In this document: positions 8,165 to 17,832 of the stretch, in pieces
Numbering within the stretch: position 1 is the first letter of the stretch
How the letters are laid out: the number at the start of each line of letters is the position of its first letter
Origin: Halarcobacter mediterraneus
Lineage (GTDB): Bacteria; Campylobacterota; Campylobacteria; Campylobacterales; Arcobacteraceae
Reading direction: 5' to 3'
DNA length: 64,000 nucleotides
Assembly: GCF_004116625.1 (NCBI RefSeq)
Contig: NZ_NXIE01000001.1
Coordinates: 434,001-498,000, forward strand
Position numbers and translations under genes: made by a program
The notes under the pieces: generated by a model
What the model was told of the DNA's origin: nothing
Database searches by the model: none
The model's input: the letters and a program-made list of their open reading frames with translations, nothing else

Positions 8165-10426
8165 GTGAAAAAGAAAAGTATCTTATTATCTGTTACATTA
8201 GCTTCACTTCTACAAGCTGAACAAATCACTTCAATTGAGTATATAAACTTAACAAAAATTTCTCCAACAATTGCGAAAGAAACATTATCAATAAAAGTAG
8301 GAGATGAACTTGATGTTGAAAAAGTCAATAAAGCAATAAAAGACTTTTATAAATTTAATTATTTTGATGATATTCAAGCAAATATATCAGAAGAAGGAAA
8401 ATTAAAATTTATATTCAAAGAAAAAGCTTCCGTTGCAAATGTTGATATAAATGGTTACAAAAGTAGAGAAGAAGACAAAAATAACCTAAAAGTTTTAATG
8501 GGACTAACAAAAGGAACAATGTTCTCTGAAAAAAGAGTTAAAGCTGCAAAAGAAAAATTATTAAAAGAATTGGAAAGAGAAGGTTATATTAATTCGGTTG
8601 TAGAAGTTGATGTTGAACATTTAAGTGAAGATTCTGTATCAATCACTTTTGACGTAAATAAAGGTGATGAAATTGTTATTAAAAAAGTAAACTATTTTGG
8701 TGCACAAAATTTAGAAGATGACGATTTCGAACCATTTATTGCAAACAAAGAAGAAGAGTTTGCCTCTTGGTTTATTACACAAAATGATGGAGAGTTAAAA
8801 GCAGATCAATTAGAATATGATGGTAAAAGAATTCAGGAAGTATATCTAGAACATGGATATTTAGATGTAAAAGTAAAAGATCCTTTTTTAGAAGTTGATT
8901 TTGCTTCAAACCAAGCGGATTTAGATTTTTATATAGAAGAAGGTATTCAATATAAAGTTAATACTATTACAATATATGCAAATTCTGAGATAGTTGATCC
9001 TAAAGATATTTATCCTGAACTACAATTAGAAAAAGATAAGATTTTTAATATAAAAAGACTAAGAAAAGATGCTGATTATATAAAAACATTAATTGCAGAT
9101 AAAGGTTATGCTTTTACCCAAGTAAATTATGATATTAAAAAAGATGAAAAAAATGGTACAGCTGATTTAGTTTTTAATGTTGTTCCAGGTGAAAAAGTAT
9201 ACATTAGAGATGTTAAAATATCAGGTAATGCAAGAACACTAGATAGAGTTATTAGAAGAAATGTATACCTTGCTCCAGGAGATTTATTTAATTTAACTGA
9301 TTATAATGATTCTAAAAATAGATTAAGAAGAACAGGTTTCTTTGATGATGTAATAATAGAGCAAAAAAGAGTTTCTGCAGATAAAATGGATATTATTGTA
9401 AAAGTAAAAGAAGGTGCAACAGGAGCTTTAACTCTAGGTGGAGGATATGGTTCTTATGATGGTTTAATGATTAGTGGTTCAGTATCAGATAATAATATTT
9501 TTGGTTCAGGGTTAACCTTAGCAGTTTCTGCTGATTTATCAAAAAGAAAAAGTGATTTAACAATAAGAATAAAAAATCCTGCAATATCAGATAGTAAATT
9601 TCATGGAGATTTTGAAATTCATTCAGATGTAACTGAAATTGATAACTCAAAATATGATTTAGATAGAGATGCAAAAGGTTTTTCTTTTGGAATTGGTAGA
9701 GAGATCATAAGAAATCTTCAAGTTGGAGCAAGATATAAACTTGATTTTATTCAAGAAGATTATGAATATGCTGATGGAGAAAGAGATGATTTAATAAGAA
9801 AAGGGAAAACACCATATGATGATACTGATTATGTAACAAGTTCTATTACTCCTTATATTAATTTTGATAATACTGATGACTATTTTAATCCAAGAAGTGG
9901 TTTTAAAGCTTCATCTTCTTTAGAGTATGCTGGATTAGGTGGTGATTCGAAATATCTTAAGAGTATTTCATCTTTTAGATACTTCTATTCTTTAAATGAA
10001 CTTTATGATTTAGATTGGATTTTAAGATATAAGCTTCAAACAAGGCTTCTTGTGGATAATGGTCAAATTAACCAAGGGGATTCATTATATCTAGGTGGAA
10101 CAAAATCTTTAAGAGGATTTAAATCTTATGCTTTCCCTAAAAATGATACAGGTGAAGTTGTTTCTCCATATAAAAAGATGGCAGCAACATCTATTGAATT
10201 AAGCTTCCCTCTTTCAGAACAAGCAAAAATGAGATGGGGTATTTTCTACGATTATGGGATGATAGGAGAAGATAATTTTACAGATGTTAAAAGATCTTCG
10301 ACTGGGGCTTTATTTGAATGGATTTCACCTTTTGGACCCTTACAGTTAATATTTGCTAGTCCTTTAGACGATGAACCAGGAGATGATACTTCTAGCTTTG
10401 AGTTCTCATTAGGAACTAGTTTTTAA
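8165..10426 (+). CDS. bamA: Outer membrane protein assembly factor BamA
   Basis: Omp85 protein that folds and inserts beta-barrel proteins into the outer membrane. It starts at GTG with AAGGA 6 nt upstream. Signal peptide VKKKSILLSVTLASLLQA, then POTRA repeats to about residue 415 (e.g. VYIRDVKISGNARTLDRVIRR), then the C-terminal 16-strand barrel with the conserved SLYLGGTKSLRGF of the lid-lock loop (the VRGF/Y equivalent) near residue 645, ending in Phe (FSLGTSF) as a barrel signal should. The 753-residue length is normal. Leads into mqnC, 19 bp downstream. Confidence 0.95.
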   Translation: MKKKSILLSVTLASLLQAEQITSIEYINLTKISPTIAKETLSIKVGDELDVEKVNKAIKDFYKFNYFDDIQANISEEGKLKFIFKEKASVANVDINGYKSREEDKNNLKVLMGLTKGTMFSEKRVKAAKEKLLKELEREGYINSVVEVDVEHLSEDSVSITFDVNKGDEIVIKKVNYFGAQNLEDDDFEPFIANKEEEFASWFITQNDGELKADQLEYDGKRIQEVYLEHGYLDVKVKDPFLEVDFASNQADLDFYIEEGIQYKVNTITIYANSEIVDPKDIYPELQLEKDKIFNIKRLRKDADYIKTLIADKGYAFTQVNYDIKKDEKNGTADLVFNVVPGEKVYIRDVKISGNARTLDRVIRRNVYLAPGDLFNLTDYNDSKNRLRRTGFFDDVIIEQKRVSADKMDIIVKVKEGATGALTLGGGYGSYDGLMISGSVSDNNIFGSGLTLAVSADLSKRKSDLTIRIKNPAISDSKFHGDFEIHSDVTEIDNSKYDLDRDAKGFSFGIGREIIRNLQVGARYKLDFIQEDYEYADGERDDLIRKGKTPYDDTDYVTSSITPYINFDNTDDYFNPRSGFKASSSLEYAGLGGDSKYLKSISSFRYFYSLNELYDLDWILRYKLQTRLLVDNGQINQGDSLYLGGTKSLRGFKSYAFPKNDTGEVVSPYKKMAATSIELSFPLSEQAKMRWGIFYDYGMIGEDNFTDVKRSSTGALFEWISPFGPLQLIFASPLDDEPGDDTSSFEFSLGTSF

Positions 10427-10445
10427 TTATAAAAATGGAAAAGTA

Positions 10446-11516
10446 ATGGTAAAAAAAATTGATATTATAAATAGAAGAATTTCTAATGAAGAAGCCCTTG
10501 ATTTAATTCAAAATGCTTCTTTAGTAGAATTAGGAAAATTAGCTTCAAAAAAGAAAGAACAACTTCATCCTGAAAAAGTTACAACTTTTGTGGTTGATAG
10601 AAATATTAACTATACAAATGTATGTTGGGTAGATTGTAAATTCTGTGCATTTTATAGACATGGGAAAGATGAAGATTCTTATGTGTTAAAATTTGATGAA
10701 ATAGACAAAAAAATTGAAGAATTATTAGAAATTGGTGGAACTCAGATTTTAATGCAAGGTGGAGTTCACCCAAAACTTAAAATTGACTATTATGAAGAGT
10801 TAGTGGAACATATTCATACAAAATTTCCACAAATAACTTTACACTCGTTTTCAGCTATTGAAATTTGTTATATTGCGAAGGTTTCAAAAATCTCAAGGCT
10901 TGAAGTTTTAAAAAGATTACAAGCAAAAGGATTAAGCTCAATTCCAGGAGCTGGTGCTGAAATTTTATCAGATAGAGTAAGAGATGTTATTGCTCCTAGA
11001 AAGATTGATACAGATGATTGGTTAGAAATTCATAGATTAGCCCATTCAATTGGTATGAAAACAACTGCTACAATGATGTTTGGAACAGTTGAAACTGATG
11101 AAGAAATCATTGAGCATTGGAATAGAATAAGACAATTACAAGATGAAACAGGTGGTTTTAGAGCCTTTATTATGTGGTCTTTTCAAAGTGATAACACGAA
11201 ATTAAAAGAAGAAATCCCTGATTTAAAACCACAATCATCAAATAGATATTTAAGATTACTTGCTGTTTCAAGATTATATTTAGATAATTTTCCTAATATT
11301 CAAAGTTCATGGGTTACACAAGGAAGTTATATTGGTCAAATGGCTCTTAAGTATGGAGCAAATGATTTAGGAAGTACAATGATGGAAGAAAATGTAGTTG
11401 CAGCAGCAGGAGCAACAAATTGCATGAACCAAGATGAAATGATTGAACTAATTCAAGACATTGGGGAAAACCCAGCAAAAAGAAATACTGCTTATGAGAT
11501 ATTAGAAAGGTTTTAA
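10446..11516 (+). CDS. mqnC: Cyclic dehypoxanthine futalosine synthase MqnC
   Basis: Radical SAM enzyme of the futalosine menaquinone pathway that makes cyclic dehypoxanthinyl futalosine. The cluster motif CWVDCKFC (CX3CX2C) is near residue 60, followed by GGTQILMQGGVHP, which separates MqnC from its relatives MqnE and CofH. The 356-residue length fits. Use of this pathway rather than MenA-H is typical of Campylobacterota respiring on menaquinone. It lies 3 bp before the M16 homologue, suggesting cotranscription. Confidence 0.92.
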   Translation: MVKKIDIINRRISNEEALDLIQNASLVELGKLASKKKEQLHPEKVTTFVVDRNINYTNVCWVDCKFCAFYRHGKDEDSYVLKFDEIDKKIEELLEIGGTQILMQGGVHPKLKIDYYEELVEHIHTKFPQITLHSFSAIEICYIAKVSKISRLEVLKRLQAKGLSSIPGAGAEILSDRVRDVIAPRKIDTDDWLEIHRLAHSIGMKTTATMMFGTVETDEEIIEHWNRIRQLQDETGGFRAFIMWSFQSDNTKLKEEIPDLKPQSSNRYLRLLAVSRLYLDNFPNIQSSWVTQGSYIGQMALKYGANDLGSTMMEENVVAAAGATNCMNQDEMIELIQDIGENPAKRNTAYEILERF

Positions 11517-11519
11517 ATA

Positions 11520-12809
11520 ATGAACCTTTTTAAATCTTTTCTTATATTACTAATAATTCAAGGATATTTAATGTCTGCTACTTTAAAGCATATAAAAATT
11601 AACAATATTAACGTACCTATCGTTTTTGAAGAGGACAAGCACCTGCCAATATTAAATTTGCAGCTTGTCTTTAAAAATTCTGGATATATACAAGATAAAA
11701 ATAAAAATGGTTTAGCATCTCTTTCAGCAAAACTGCTTAATGAAGGGACTAAAGAATTAGGTTCTACAAAGTTTGCACAAAAACTTGAGGACTCTGCAAT
11801 TTCTTTACATTCTAATATAGGATTTGAAACTTTTGTAATTGAACTTTCATCAATTAAAGAAGTAAATGACAAAGGACTTAAACTTTTAAAACAATTATTA
11901 AATGATCCTAATTATGATAAAGATGTTTTAGAAAAACTTAAAACAATAAGTACAGGTGGCTTAAAAAGAAAAGAACATGATTTTGACTATATTGCAAGTA
12001 CAAATCTAAAAAAAATCCTTTTTAAAAATACTCCTTTAGAAAGTCCTGCTAGTGGAACAATAAAGTCGATTTCTAATATAAAACTTTCTGATATTGAAAA
12101 CTTTTTAAATAAGACAATAGATTTAAACAACTTAATAATTGTTGCAGGTGGAGATATTAATTTTAAAGATTTATCTAAAAAATTAAACTCATTATTAAAA
12201 GACATAAAAGCAGATAATAGTAATAAATTCCAAGAAGTAAAGGTATCAGAAAAAGTTCAAACAAAAATTATAAAAAAAGATACTCAACAAGCCTATATTT
12301 ATTTTGGAAGTCCATTTTATACAAATGTATCTAGTAATGACAACTATAAAGCAAAAGTTGCTTCATTCATTCTTGGAGGAAGTGGTTTTGGAAGTAGACT
12401 TATGGAAGAGATAAGAGTTAAAAGAGGTTTAGCTTATTCTGCATATGGATATGTATCAATTAATAAATCACATACTTACTTCACAGGATATTTACAAACA
12501 AAGTTAGAAAGTGCTGATGAAGCTAAAGATTTAGTAATTCAAATTGTTGATAATTTCGTTAAAGAAGGAGTTACTAAAGAAGAATTAGATTCAGCTAAAA
12601 ATTTTATTTTAGGTAGTGAACCACTAAGAACAGAAACACTATCTCAAAGGCTACATAGAGCTTTTACTTTATATTACAGAGGTTTAGACTTTAACTATAC
12701 TGAAAAAGAACTAGAAAAAATAGAAAACCTAACATTAGAAGAGTTAAACTCTTATATCCAATCTCATAAAGAGATTAAAAAATTATCATTCTCAATAGTA
12801 AGGAAATAA
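11520..12809 (+). CDS. Secreted M16 (insulinase-type) homologue without zinc site
   Basis: M16 fold protein of 429 residues with an N-terminal hydrophobic export signal (residues 1-20). In the N-terminal domain the HxxEH zinc motif is replaced: the segment [14 protein letters not shown] (64-77) aligns with GIAHFLEHMLFKGT, so His, Glu and His become Ser67, Ala70 and Lys71. The C-terminal domain keeps the substrate-binding [12 protein letters not shown]. This combination is that of the non-catalytic partner of two-chain bacterial M16 peptidases; no catalytic partner gene is visible nearby. Follows mqnC and precedes the GluRS-like gene by 2 bp. Confidence 0.85.
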   Translation: MNLFKSFLILLIIQGYLMSATLKHIKINNINVPIVFEEDKHLPILNLQLVFKNSGYIQDKNKNGLASLSAKLLNEGTKELGSTKFAQKLEDSAISLHSNIGFETFVIELSSIKEVNDKGLKLLKQLLNDPNYDKDVLEKLKTISTGGLKRKEHDFDYIASTNLKKILFKNTPLESPASGTIKSISNIKLSDIENFLNKTIDLNNLIIVAGGDINFKDLSKKLNSLLKDIKADNSNKFQEVKVSEKVQTKIIKKDTQQAYIYFGSPFYTNVSSNDNYKAKVASFILGGSGFGSRLMEEIRVKRGLAYSAYGYVSINKSHTYFTGYLQTKLESADEAKDLVIQIVDNFVKEGVTKEELDSAKNFILGSEPLRTETLSQRLHRAFTLYYRGLDFNYTEKELEKIENLTLEELNSYIQSHKEIKKLSFSIVRK

Positions 12810-12811
12810 TT

Positions 12812-14083
12812 TTGTTAAGATTTACTATAAATCCTATAAATGACATAAATATAGATGATTTAAGAATAGTTTTATACAACTATATAATTTCAAAACAGCT
12901 AAATGAAAAACTTTTAATAAGAATCAATGATTTAGAAAAAGATAAAATTGCAGAAGGAAAAGATAAAGAAACTTTAGAAATTCTATCTCTTTTTTCAATA
13001 GATTATGAGAATACTATTTACCAAAGTGATAATCTAAAATATCATCAAAAACTTGCAATGCAATTAATGAATCAAAAAAAAGCTTTTGCATGTTTTTGCT
13101 CCGATGAAAAACTAGAAGAATTAAAGGGTGAAGCTAAAAAACAAAATAAACCTTTTGAATATGATGGATTTTGTGAAACTCTTTCAGATGAAACTGTATT
13201 GAATGTAAATGCTCCTTTTACAGTAAGAATAAAAAAACCTGAAACAAAAATTGAATTTAATAATTTATTAAAAGAAAAGCTTTCTTTTTCACCTTCTGAA
13301 ATAGATTCTTTTGTAATCCTAAATCATGATAAGAAACCAACATATAACTATGCTTGTTCTGTAGATGATATGCTATATGATATTTCAACAGTAATTAGAA
13401 AAGAGGCTTATTCTGTAAATAGTGCAAAACAAATACATATAAGAAATCTACTTAATTATGATAAAGAAATTAACTATATTCACATAGCAAGTCTTGAATC
13501 TAAAAATAATTATACAATCAAAAGTCTTATTGATGAAGGTTTTCTTCCCGCAGCTATCGCCAATTATTTGGTACTTCTTGGAAATGAATCACATGATGAA
13601 CTTTTTACGATAGAAGATGCTATTGAATGGTTTGACATAAAAAAAATATCCAAAAAAGTACTTCATTTTGATATTGATAAATTAAAATCTTTAAATAAGA
13701 AACATCTTGAAGAAATAGATGAGATGAGACTTTCTAAAATTTTAGGTTTTGCAGATGTTGATATTGGAAAATTAGCAAAACTCTTCTTAGAAGATTCAAA
13801 TACAATAAAAGAAATAAAAGAAAAAATAAATCTTGTATTTTCTCAGAAATCAAATTATCAAGGTTCCAATGAAGATTTTCAACAAATAAAAAAATGCTTA
13901 AGAAACGCTCCTTTTATTGAAACTTTTGAAGAATTAAAAACTTATATTTTAAATAAAACAAATTTAAAAAAAGAAAATATAATCACTCCATTAACTTATC
14001 TTTTAATAGGAGAAGAAAAAAATAAAGATATTTCTAAAATATATTTATTAATTAAAAACTACTTAGGAGAAATAATAAAATGA
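12812..14083 (+). CDS. Glutamyl-tRNA synthetase-like protein lacking HIGH and KMSKS motifs
   Basis: Class I GluRS homologue over its whole 423 residues, e.g. [20 protein letters not shown] and the anticodon-domain segment [17 protein letters not shown]. Both catalytic signatures are gone: the HIGH position reads NIDD at residues 13-16, VIRGEDH has become VIRKEAY, and the KMSKR loop is replaced by [10 protein letters not shown] around 229-238. It starts with TTG 2 bp after the M16 gene and overlaps yggT by 4 bp. The neighbours yggT-slt match those of gltX in Campylobacter and gltX2 in Helicobacter, as I recall, so this is probably the decayed or repurposed orthologue. It is unlikely to aminoacylate. 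Confidence 0.85.
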   Translation: MLRFTINPINDINIDDLRIVLYNYIISKQLNEKLLIRINDLEKDKIAEGKDKETLEILSLFSIDYENTIYQSDNLKYHQKLAMQLMNQKKAFACFCSDEKLEELKGEAKKQNKPFEYDGFCETLSDETVLNVNAPFTVRIKKPETKIEFNNLLKEKLSFSPSEIDSFVILNHDKKPTYNYACSVDDMLYDISTVIRKEAYSVNSAKQIHIRNLLNYDKEINYIHIASLESKNNYTIKSLIDEGFLPAAIANYLVLLGNESHDELFTIEDAIEWFDIKKISKKVLHFDIDKLKSLNKKHLEEIDEMRLSKILGFADVDIGKLAKLFLEDSNTIKEIKEKINLVFSQKSNYQGSNEDFQQIKKCLRNAPFIETFEELKTYILNKTNLKKENIITPLTYLLIGEEKNKDISKIYLLIKNYLGEIIK

Positions 14084-14358
14084 TAGACGCACTTTTAGGT
14101 TCAATATTTACGGTTATACTAAGTGTAATCTTTCTTTATAAATGGGTTATAATTATTGCAGCAATAATTTCATGGGTAAGACCAGATCCTTACAATCCTA
14201 TAGTTCAAATGTTATATAGATTAACAGAACCTGCTTATAATCTTGTGAGAAAATATATTCCTACAGTATTTGGTGGTATGGATTTTGCTCCAATTATTGT
14301 AATATTAGTATTGATTTTTCTTGAAACATTCCTAGGCAAATTATTTATGAGTATGTAA
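14080..14358 (+). CDS. YggT family inner membrane protein
   Basis: Small integral membrane protein of 92 residues with two hydrophobic segments (about 6-30 and 66-88) separated by the family signature [20 protein letters not shown]. YggT proteins are linked to osmotic tolerance, cell shape and division in other bacteria, but the molecular role is not settled. It overlaps the upstream GluRS-like gene by ATGA and is followed directly by the slt-like gene (stop and start adjacent), so all three are translated as a unit. Confidence 0.9.
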   Translation: MIDALLGSIFTVILSVIFLYKWVIIIAAIISWVRPDPYNPIVQMLYRLTEPAYNLVRKYIPTVFGGMDFAPIIVILVLIFLETFLGKLFMSM

Positions 14359-15723
14359 ATGAAAACTTCTACCCTATTTTTATCTACTTTTTTAATAGTA
14401 AATTTGTATTCTCAAGAAGTTGAAGAAAAAATACAAAAACCAGAACTTTTAAATCTAGAAAAAATAGAAAAAGAAAATAAAGGAATAAAAAGAGACTTTT
14501 TAATAAATAAATATTTAAAACAAGATTCAATTTCTTCTGAACAAGCTTTTGAAGTTTTAAAATTAATTGATAATATGAATTTAGAATTATTTGAGAACTT
14601 TGCAAAAAAGTTTGGTCATGATGAAACACTTGCTGTAATGCAGTGTATTAAAATGCCACTTAAACAGCTAATAAACTCTTATCCTGATTGTATTTCTTTA
14701 GGATTAACAAATAATGAAGCATTGACATTAAATTCAATAGAACTTAATGTTCTAATAAAAAAACTTTACGAAAAATATCCAGATTTTTCAAAAAGGTTAA
14801 AAGTTTTAAATGCACCTATTCCTTTTACAAAATTAATTAGTTTATCTAGCTCAAATTTTTATAAACTTTTTTTTAATTTAAAAGATAGTTATATAGAAAA
14901 GCATTTTAATTATAAACTTCCCAAAAGCACTTTAAACAAAATAATAAAAGATAAAGAAAATTTTCAAAGACTCTTAATAAAAACTTTAAAAAATCAAAAA
15001 CTTGATATGCTAAATAAAAGTTTTTATAATTTAGATTTCAATTATAATGAAGAAGTATTATTCTCTTTTGCAATGAATTCATATTTTAATCAAAACCTTG
15101 AATTAAGCTCAAACTTTTTACAAGAAGCAAAAAAATTCAATACCTTAAAAAACAACAATAAATATAACTTTTGGTTATTTAAAGTTACAAAAGATGAAAG
15201 CTACTTAAAAGAAATTTTAGAAAATAGTAATATAAATATATATACTATTTTTGCAAAAGAGTTATTAAATAAAAATAATAAAATAATTCTTTATACTGAA
15301 AATAAAATGTTAGAAGAAAGTATGAAAAAAATTACTAAAGAAAATCAAGCTTTTTTATACTCTTTAGCTAAAGTTGAATCTAATCTGAATGAAAATTTTA
15401 TTTCATCTAGCTTTAAAACAGGTATTTTTCAAACTAAAAAGTCATTAAAAACAGATATTAAATCATCAATTGAAAATATGGAAAACAAACTAAATAATAT
15501 CGAAGAAGAAAATCCACTTATAAAATATCTTATTTTCAAAAATAAAGAAAAAATAGTTTCAAATGTTATAGAAACAAAAGACAAGTATTTAGCATTGGAA
15601 CTAATTCCAAAAAATGAAAAAATTAAAGAGTTTTTATTTACTTATTATTTATACTATTCAAATAAAAATAATAATTTTAAATTAAATTCACTCTTTTCTG
15701 AAAGTAAAAAAAGTTTGCCCTAA
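14359..15723 (+). CDS. Divergent Slt-like lytic transglycosylase
   Basis: Periplasmic protein of 454 residues: signal peptide (1-18), a long helical superhelix region typical of Slt70, and a C-terminal lysozyme-like part. The catalytic Glu is present in SLAKVESNLNENFIS (Glu340), followed by SSFKTGIFQ where active enzymes have SxAGAxGLMQ. The downstream GxxYL and AYNAGP motifs expected in family-1 transglycosylases are not seen, and the segment after the Glu is short (about 115 residues). Its place after yggT matches slt in relatives. Either a strongly divergent enzyme or one losing activity. Confidence 0.7.
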   Translation: MKTSTLFLSTFLIVNLYSQEVEEKIQKPELLNLEKIEKENKGIKRDFLINKYLKQDSISSEQAFEVLKLIDNMNLELFENFAKKFGHDETLAVMQCIKMPLKQLINSYPDCISLGLTNNEALTLNSIELNVLIKKLYEKYPDFSKRLKVLNAPIPFTKLISLSSSNFYKLFFNLKDSYIEKHFNYKLPKSTLNKIIKDKENFQRLLIKTLKNQKLDMLNKSFYNLDFNYNEEVLFSFAMNSYFNQNLELSSNFLQEAKKFNTLKNNNKYNFWLFKVTKDESYLKEILENSNINIYTIFAKELLNKNNKIILYTENKMLEESMKKITKENQAFLYSLAKVESNLNENFISSSFKTGIFQTKKSLKTDIKSSIENMENKLNNIEEENPLIKYLIFKNKEKIVSNVIETKDKYLALELIPKNEKIKEFLFTYYLYYSNKNNNFKLNSLFSESKKSLP

Positions 15724-16185
15724 TCTAGAATGAATAAATTTTAAATTTAAATCTCTATTGTTCTTTTTATTTTCAAACTTAATCAAAAAATATTTTGCCC
15801 ATGGACTCTTTAAAGAAATTCCTTGTACTAAAGAAGAAGTATTTGCATCCAGATTTTCTATAGAAAAAGACTTTTGTTTATTTAAAAACAATTTAAACTC
15901 ATCTTTGAAAAGATTTTCTTTTTCTTTATTTGCTAACTGTATACCTAAAATAAATGTTTCAATACCTTTTTCATCATATTTATCACTTATTTTATTTAAA
16001 TAAGTTAAAAAAACCAAAGCTTCAACCTGACCGTTATCAAGTAAATCTCTTTTTTTTGTATACTGTATTGCTTTAGCACTATATTTATCTTTTTCAAAAT
16101 GATTTAAGGCAGTTGTTTTATCTGAACATGCAGCAAAAAAAGTTAGTGAAAGTAATAGTAAAAAACTATTAATTATATTCATCAA
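15688..16185 (-). CDS. Putative lipoprotein, function unknown
   Basis: 165 residues with a type II signal peptide: hydrophobic run LLLLSLTFF and lipobox FAAC with the acyl-acceptor Cys near residue 20. The rest is helical and Lys/Glu/Asn-rich with no recognised domain. It converges on the slt-like gene and overlaps its 3' end by 36 bp. A lipoprotein between slt and mobB also occurs, as I recall, in Campylobacter (the Cj0842 position), so it is likely conserved and possibly tied to cell-wall turnover by context only. Confidence 0.75.
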   Translation of the reverse strand: MMNIINSFLLLLSLTFFAACSDKTTALNHFEKDKYSAKAIQYTKKRDLLDNGQVEALVFLTYLNKISDKYDEKGIETFILGIQLANKEKENLFKDEFKLFLNKQKSFSIENLDANTSSLVQGISLKSPWAKYFLIKFENKKNNRDLNLKFIHSRLGQTFFTFRKE

Positions 16186-16259
16186 AGTATCCTAAATAAG
16201 TATTAAGTAATATTATACACTAATGTAACTTTAACATATATTTAGGTAAAATATTAAGC

Positions 16260-16763
16260 ATGAATAAACAATATAAAAAATTTGCAATAGCCTTTAGTGG
16301 CCCTTCTAATAGTGGTAAAACAACACTTATTATTAAAATTTCAGAAGCTTTACAAGCTAAAGGTCATAAAGTTTGTATTGTTAAGCATGATCCAGGGGAT
16401 AAAGCAAACTTTGACTTTCCCAAAAAAGATAGTTTCAAGTTTTCTCAAACAGGTGCAAATGTAGCAGTTGTTAGCCCTAAACGAACAACTTATTTTAAGA
16501 ATGAAACTTCATCAATTGATGAAATTATTGAAACATTTAAAGAATTTGATTATTTACTAGTTGAAGGATTAAAAACACTTCCTCTTCCTAGAATAACTAT
16601 ATTTAGAGAAAAGGTAGATGAAAGTTATTTCAAATATAGTGATGCTATTGCTATAGACCATACAATAAACCAAAAAGATATTCCCTCTACTTTAGATAAA
16701 TTAAATTTAAATAATTTGAATGAAATAATAAACTGGATTGAAAATAAAGCAAAGAGAGTTTAA
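16260..16763 (+). CDS. mobB: Molybdopterin-guanine dinucleotide biosynthesis adapter MobB
   Basis: P-loop GTPase that assists MobA in making the guanine dinucleotide form of the molybdenum cofactor. Walker A is [13 protein letters not shown] near residues 12-24. [20 protein letters not shown] and [14 protein letters not shown] are typical MobB segments. The 167-residue length is normal. It overlaps fbp by one base (TAATG). The pairing with fbp is a Campylobacterota synteny rather than a functional link. Confidence 0.92.
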   Translation: MNKQYKKFAIAFSGPSNSGKTTLIIKISEALQAKGHKVCIVKHDPGDKANFDFPKKDSFKFSQTGANVAVVSPKRTTYFKNETSSIDEIIETFKEFDYLLVEGLKTLPLPRITIFREKVDESYFKYSDAIAIDHTINQKDIPSTLDKLNLNNLNEIINWIENKAKRV

Positions 16764-17608
16764 TGCAAGAAATATTTGAAGCAATAAAAGAAGCAAGTAA
16801 GCAAATACAAGATGTAATCGAATTAGGTGATACTGCAAAAAGTGAAAACGAAAATTCTACAGGAGATACTCAGTTAAAACTTGATATTGCAAGTGATATC
16901 ATTATTGAAAAAATATTTTCGACTATACCTTCAATAAAATCAATAGTTAGTGAAGAAAGAGAAGATATTATTCAATTAAATGATGAAGGTGATTATCTAA
17001 TTGCATATGATCCTTTAGATGGTTCTTCTCTAGTTGATGTAAATTTATCGGTTGGTTCAATTTATGGAATATATAAAAATGACTTTTCAGGAGAAAATAT
17101 AATTGCCTCTGTATATGTTGTTTTTGGACCAAGAGTTGAAATGGTAATAGCTGCTAATAATGAAGTAAAATTATACAGACTATTTGAAAATAATTTTAAT
17201 TATATAAAAGATATAAAATTAGAAAAAAAAGGTAGTTTAACAGCTACAGGTTCTACTCAAATGTGTTGGTCTGAACAACATAAAAAACTTATAAATCAAA
17301 TGTATGAAGATGGTTATTATTTAAGGTATTCAGGAGGAATGGTTCCTGATTTACATCAAATACTTTTAAAAGGTGGAGGACTTTTTTCTTACCCTGGAAC
17401 AACGGATAGACCAGAAGGAAAATTAAGACAATTATTTGAAGTTTTTCCTTTTGCTCTAACCTATGAATTCGCAGGGGGAAAAGCTGTTAATGGTAAAGAT
17501 AGAGTTTTAGAAATTAAAACCAATCACATCCATGATACAAGCCCATGTTTTTTTGGTTCTAATGATGAAATTAATAGAGTATTAGAAGTTTATAAAGAAA
17601 ATGTCTAA
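16763..17608 (+). CDS. fbp: Fructose-1,6-bisphosphatase class 1
   Basis: Hydrolyses fructose-1,6-bisphosphate in gluconeogenesis. Metal-binding motif [22 protein letters not shown] is complete (about residues 77-98), with the upstream SEERE acidic residues and the C-terminal substrate region [15 protein letters not shown]. The 281 residues are shorter than the roughly 330 of the E. coli enzyme but typical of epsilon-type FBPases. With pckA and oxaloacetate decarboxylase at 21749-26765 it outlines a gluconeogenic metabolism. It overlaps the following small gene by 8 bp. Confidence 0.93.
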   Translation: MQEIFEAIKEASKQIQDVIELGDTAKSENENSTGDTQLKLDIASDIIIEKIFSTIPSIKSIVSEEREDIIQLNDEGDYLIAYDPLDGSSLVDVNLSVGSIYGIYKNDFSGENIIASVYVVFGPRVEMVIAANNEVKLYRLFENNFNYIKDIKLEKKGSLTATGSTQMCWSEQHKKLINQMYEDGYYLRYSGGMVPDLHQILLKGGGLFSYPGTTDRPEGKLRQLFEVFPFALTYEFAGGKAVNGKDRVLEIKTNHIHDTSPCFFGSNDEINRVLEVYKENV

Positions 17609-17816
17609 AAATATAGAAAAAGACAAATGGGAAAAAAACCTTGAAGAAGTAAAAATGGAGTTAAATAACTGTCAAAAATCACTACATAATAAACTTTCTT
17701 GCCAACCAAATGGTGTTTATTGTGAAAGTTTTTTTGACTGTGAACTTAGAAAAAAATATGTATTAGCTGTTTATGAGTCAATGAATAAAGGCTCTGGCGG
17801 TGGATTTGAATTTTAA
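17601..17816 (+). CDS. Conserved small four-cysteine protein, unknown function
   Basis: 71-residue protein; residues 1-27 are charged and helical ([19 protein letters not shown]), followed by Cys residues spaced as C-x10-C-x6-C-x6-C, then a Gly-rich tail ending GSGGGFEF. The four Cys could bind a metal or form disulfides; no signal peptide, so a cytosolic metal site is more likely. It overlaps the fbp 3' end by 8 bp and ends 16 bp before metG. A gene of this size occupies the same fbp-metG slot in Campylobacter, as I recall. I do not recognise a function. Confidence 0.75.
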   Translation: MSKNIEKDKWEKNLEEVKMELNNCQKSLHNKLSCQPNGVYCESFFDCELRKKYVLAVYESMNKGSGGGFEF

Positions 17817-17832
17817 TAAAAAAGGTATTTAT

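Noticed and set aside
17800-17832. GTG start for metG 33 bp upstream
   Set aside because: It would begin inside the preceding small gene and add residues not expected before the conserved N-terminus; ATG 17833 fits better.
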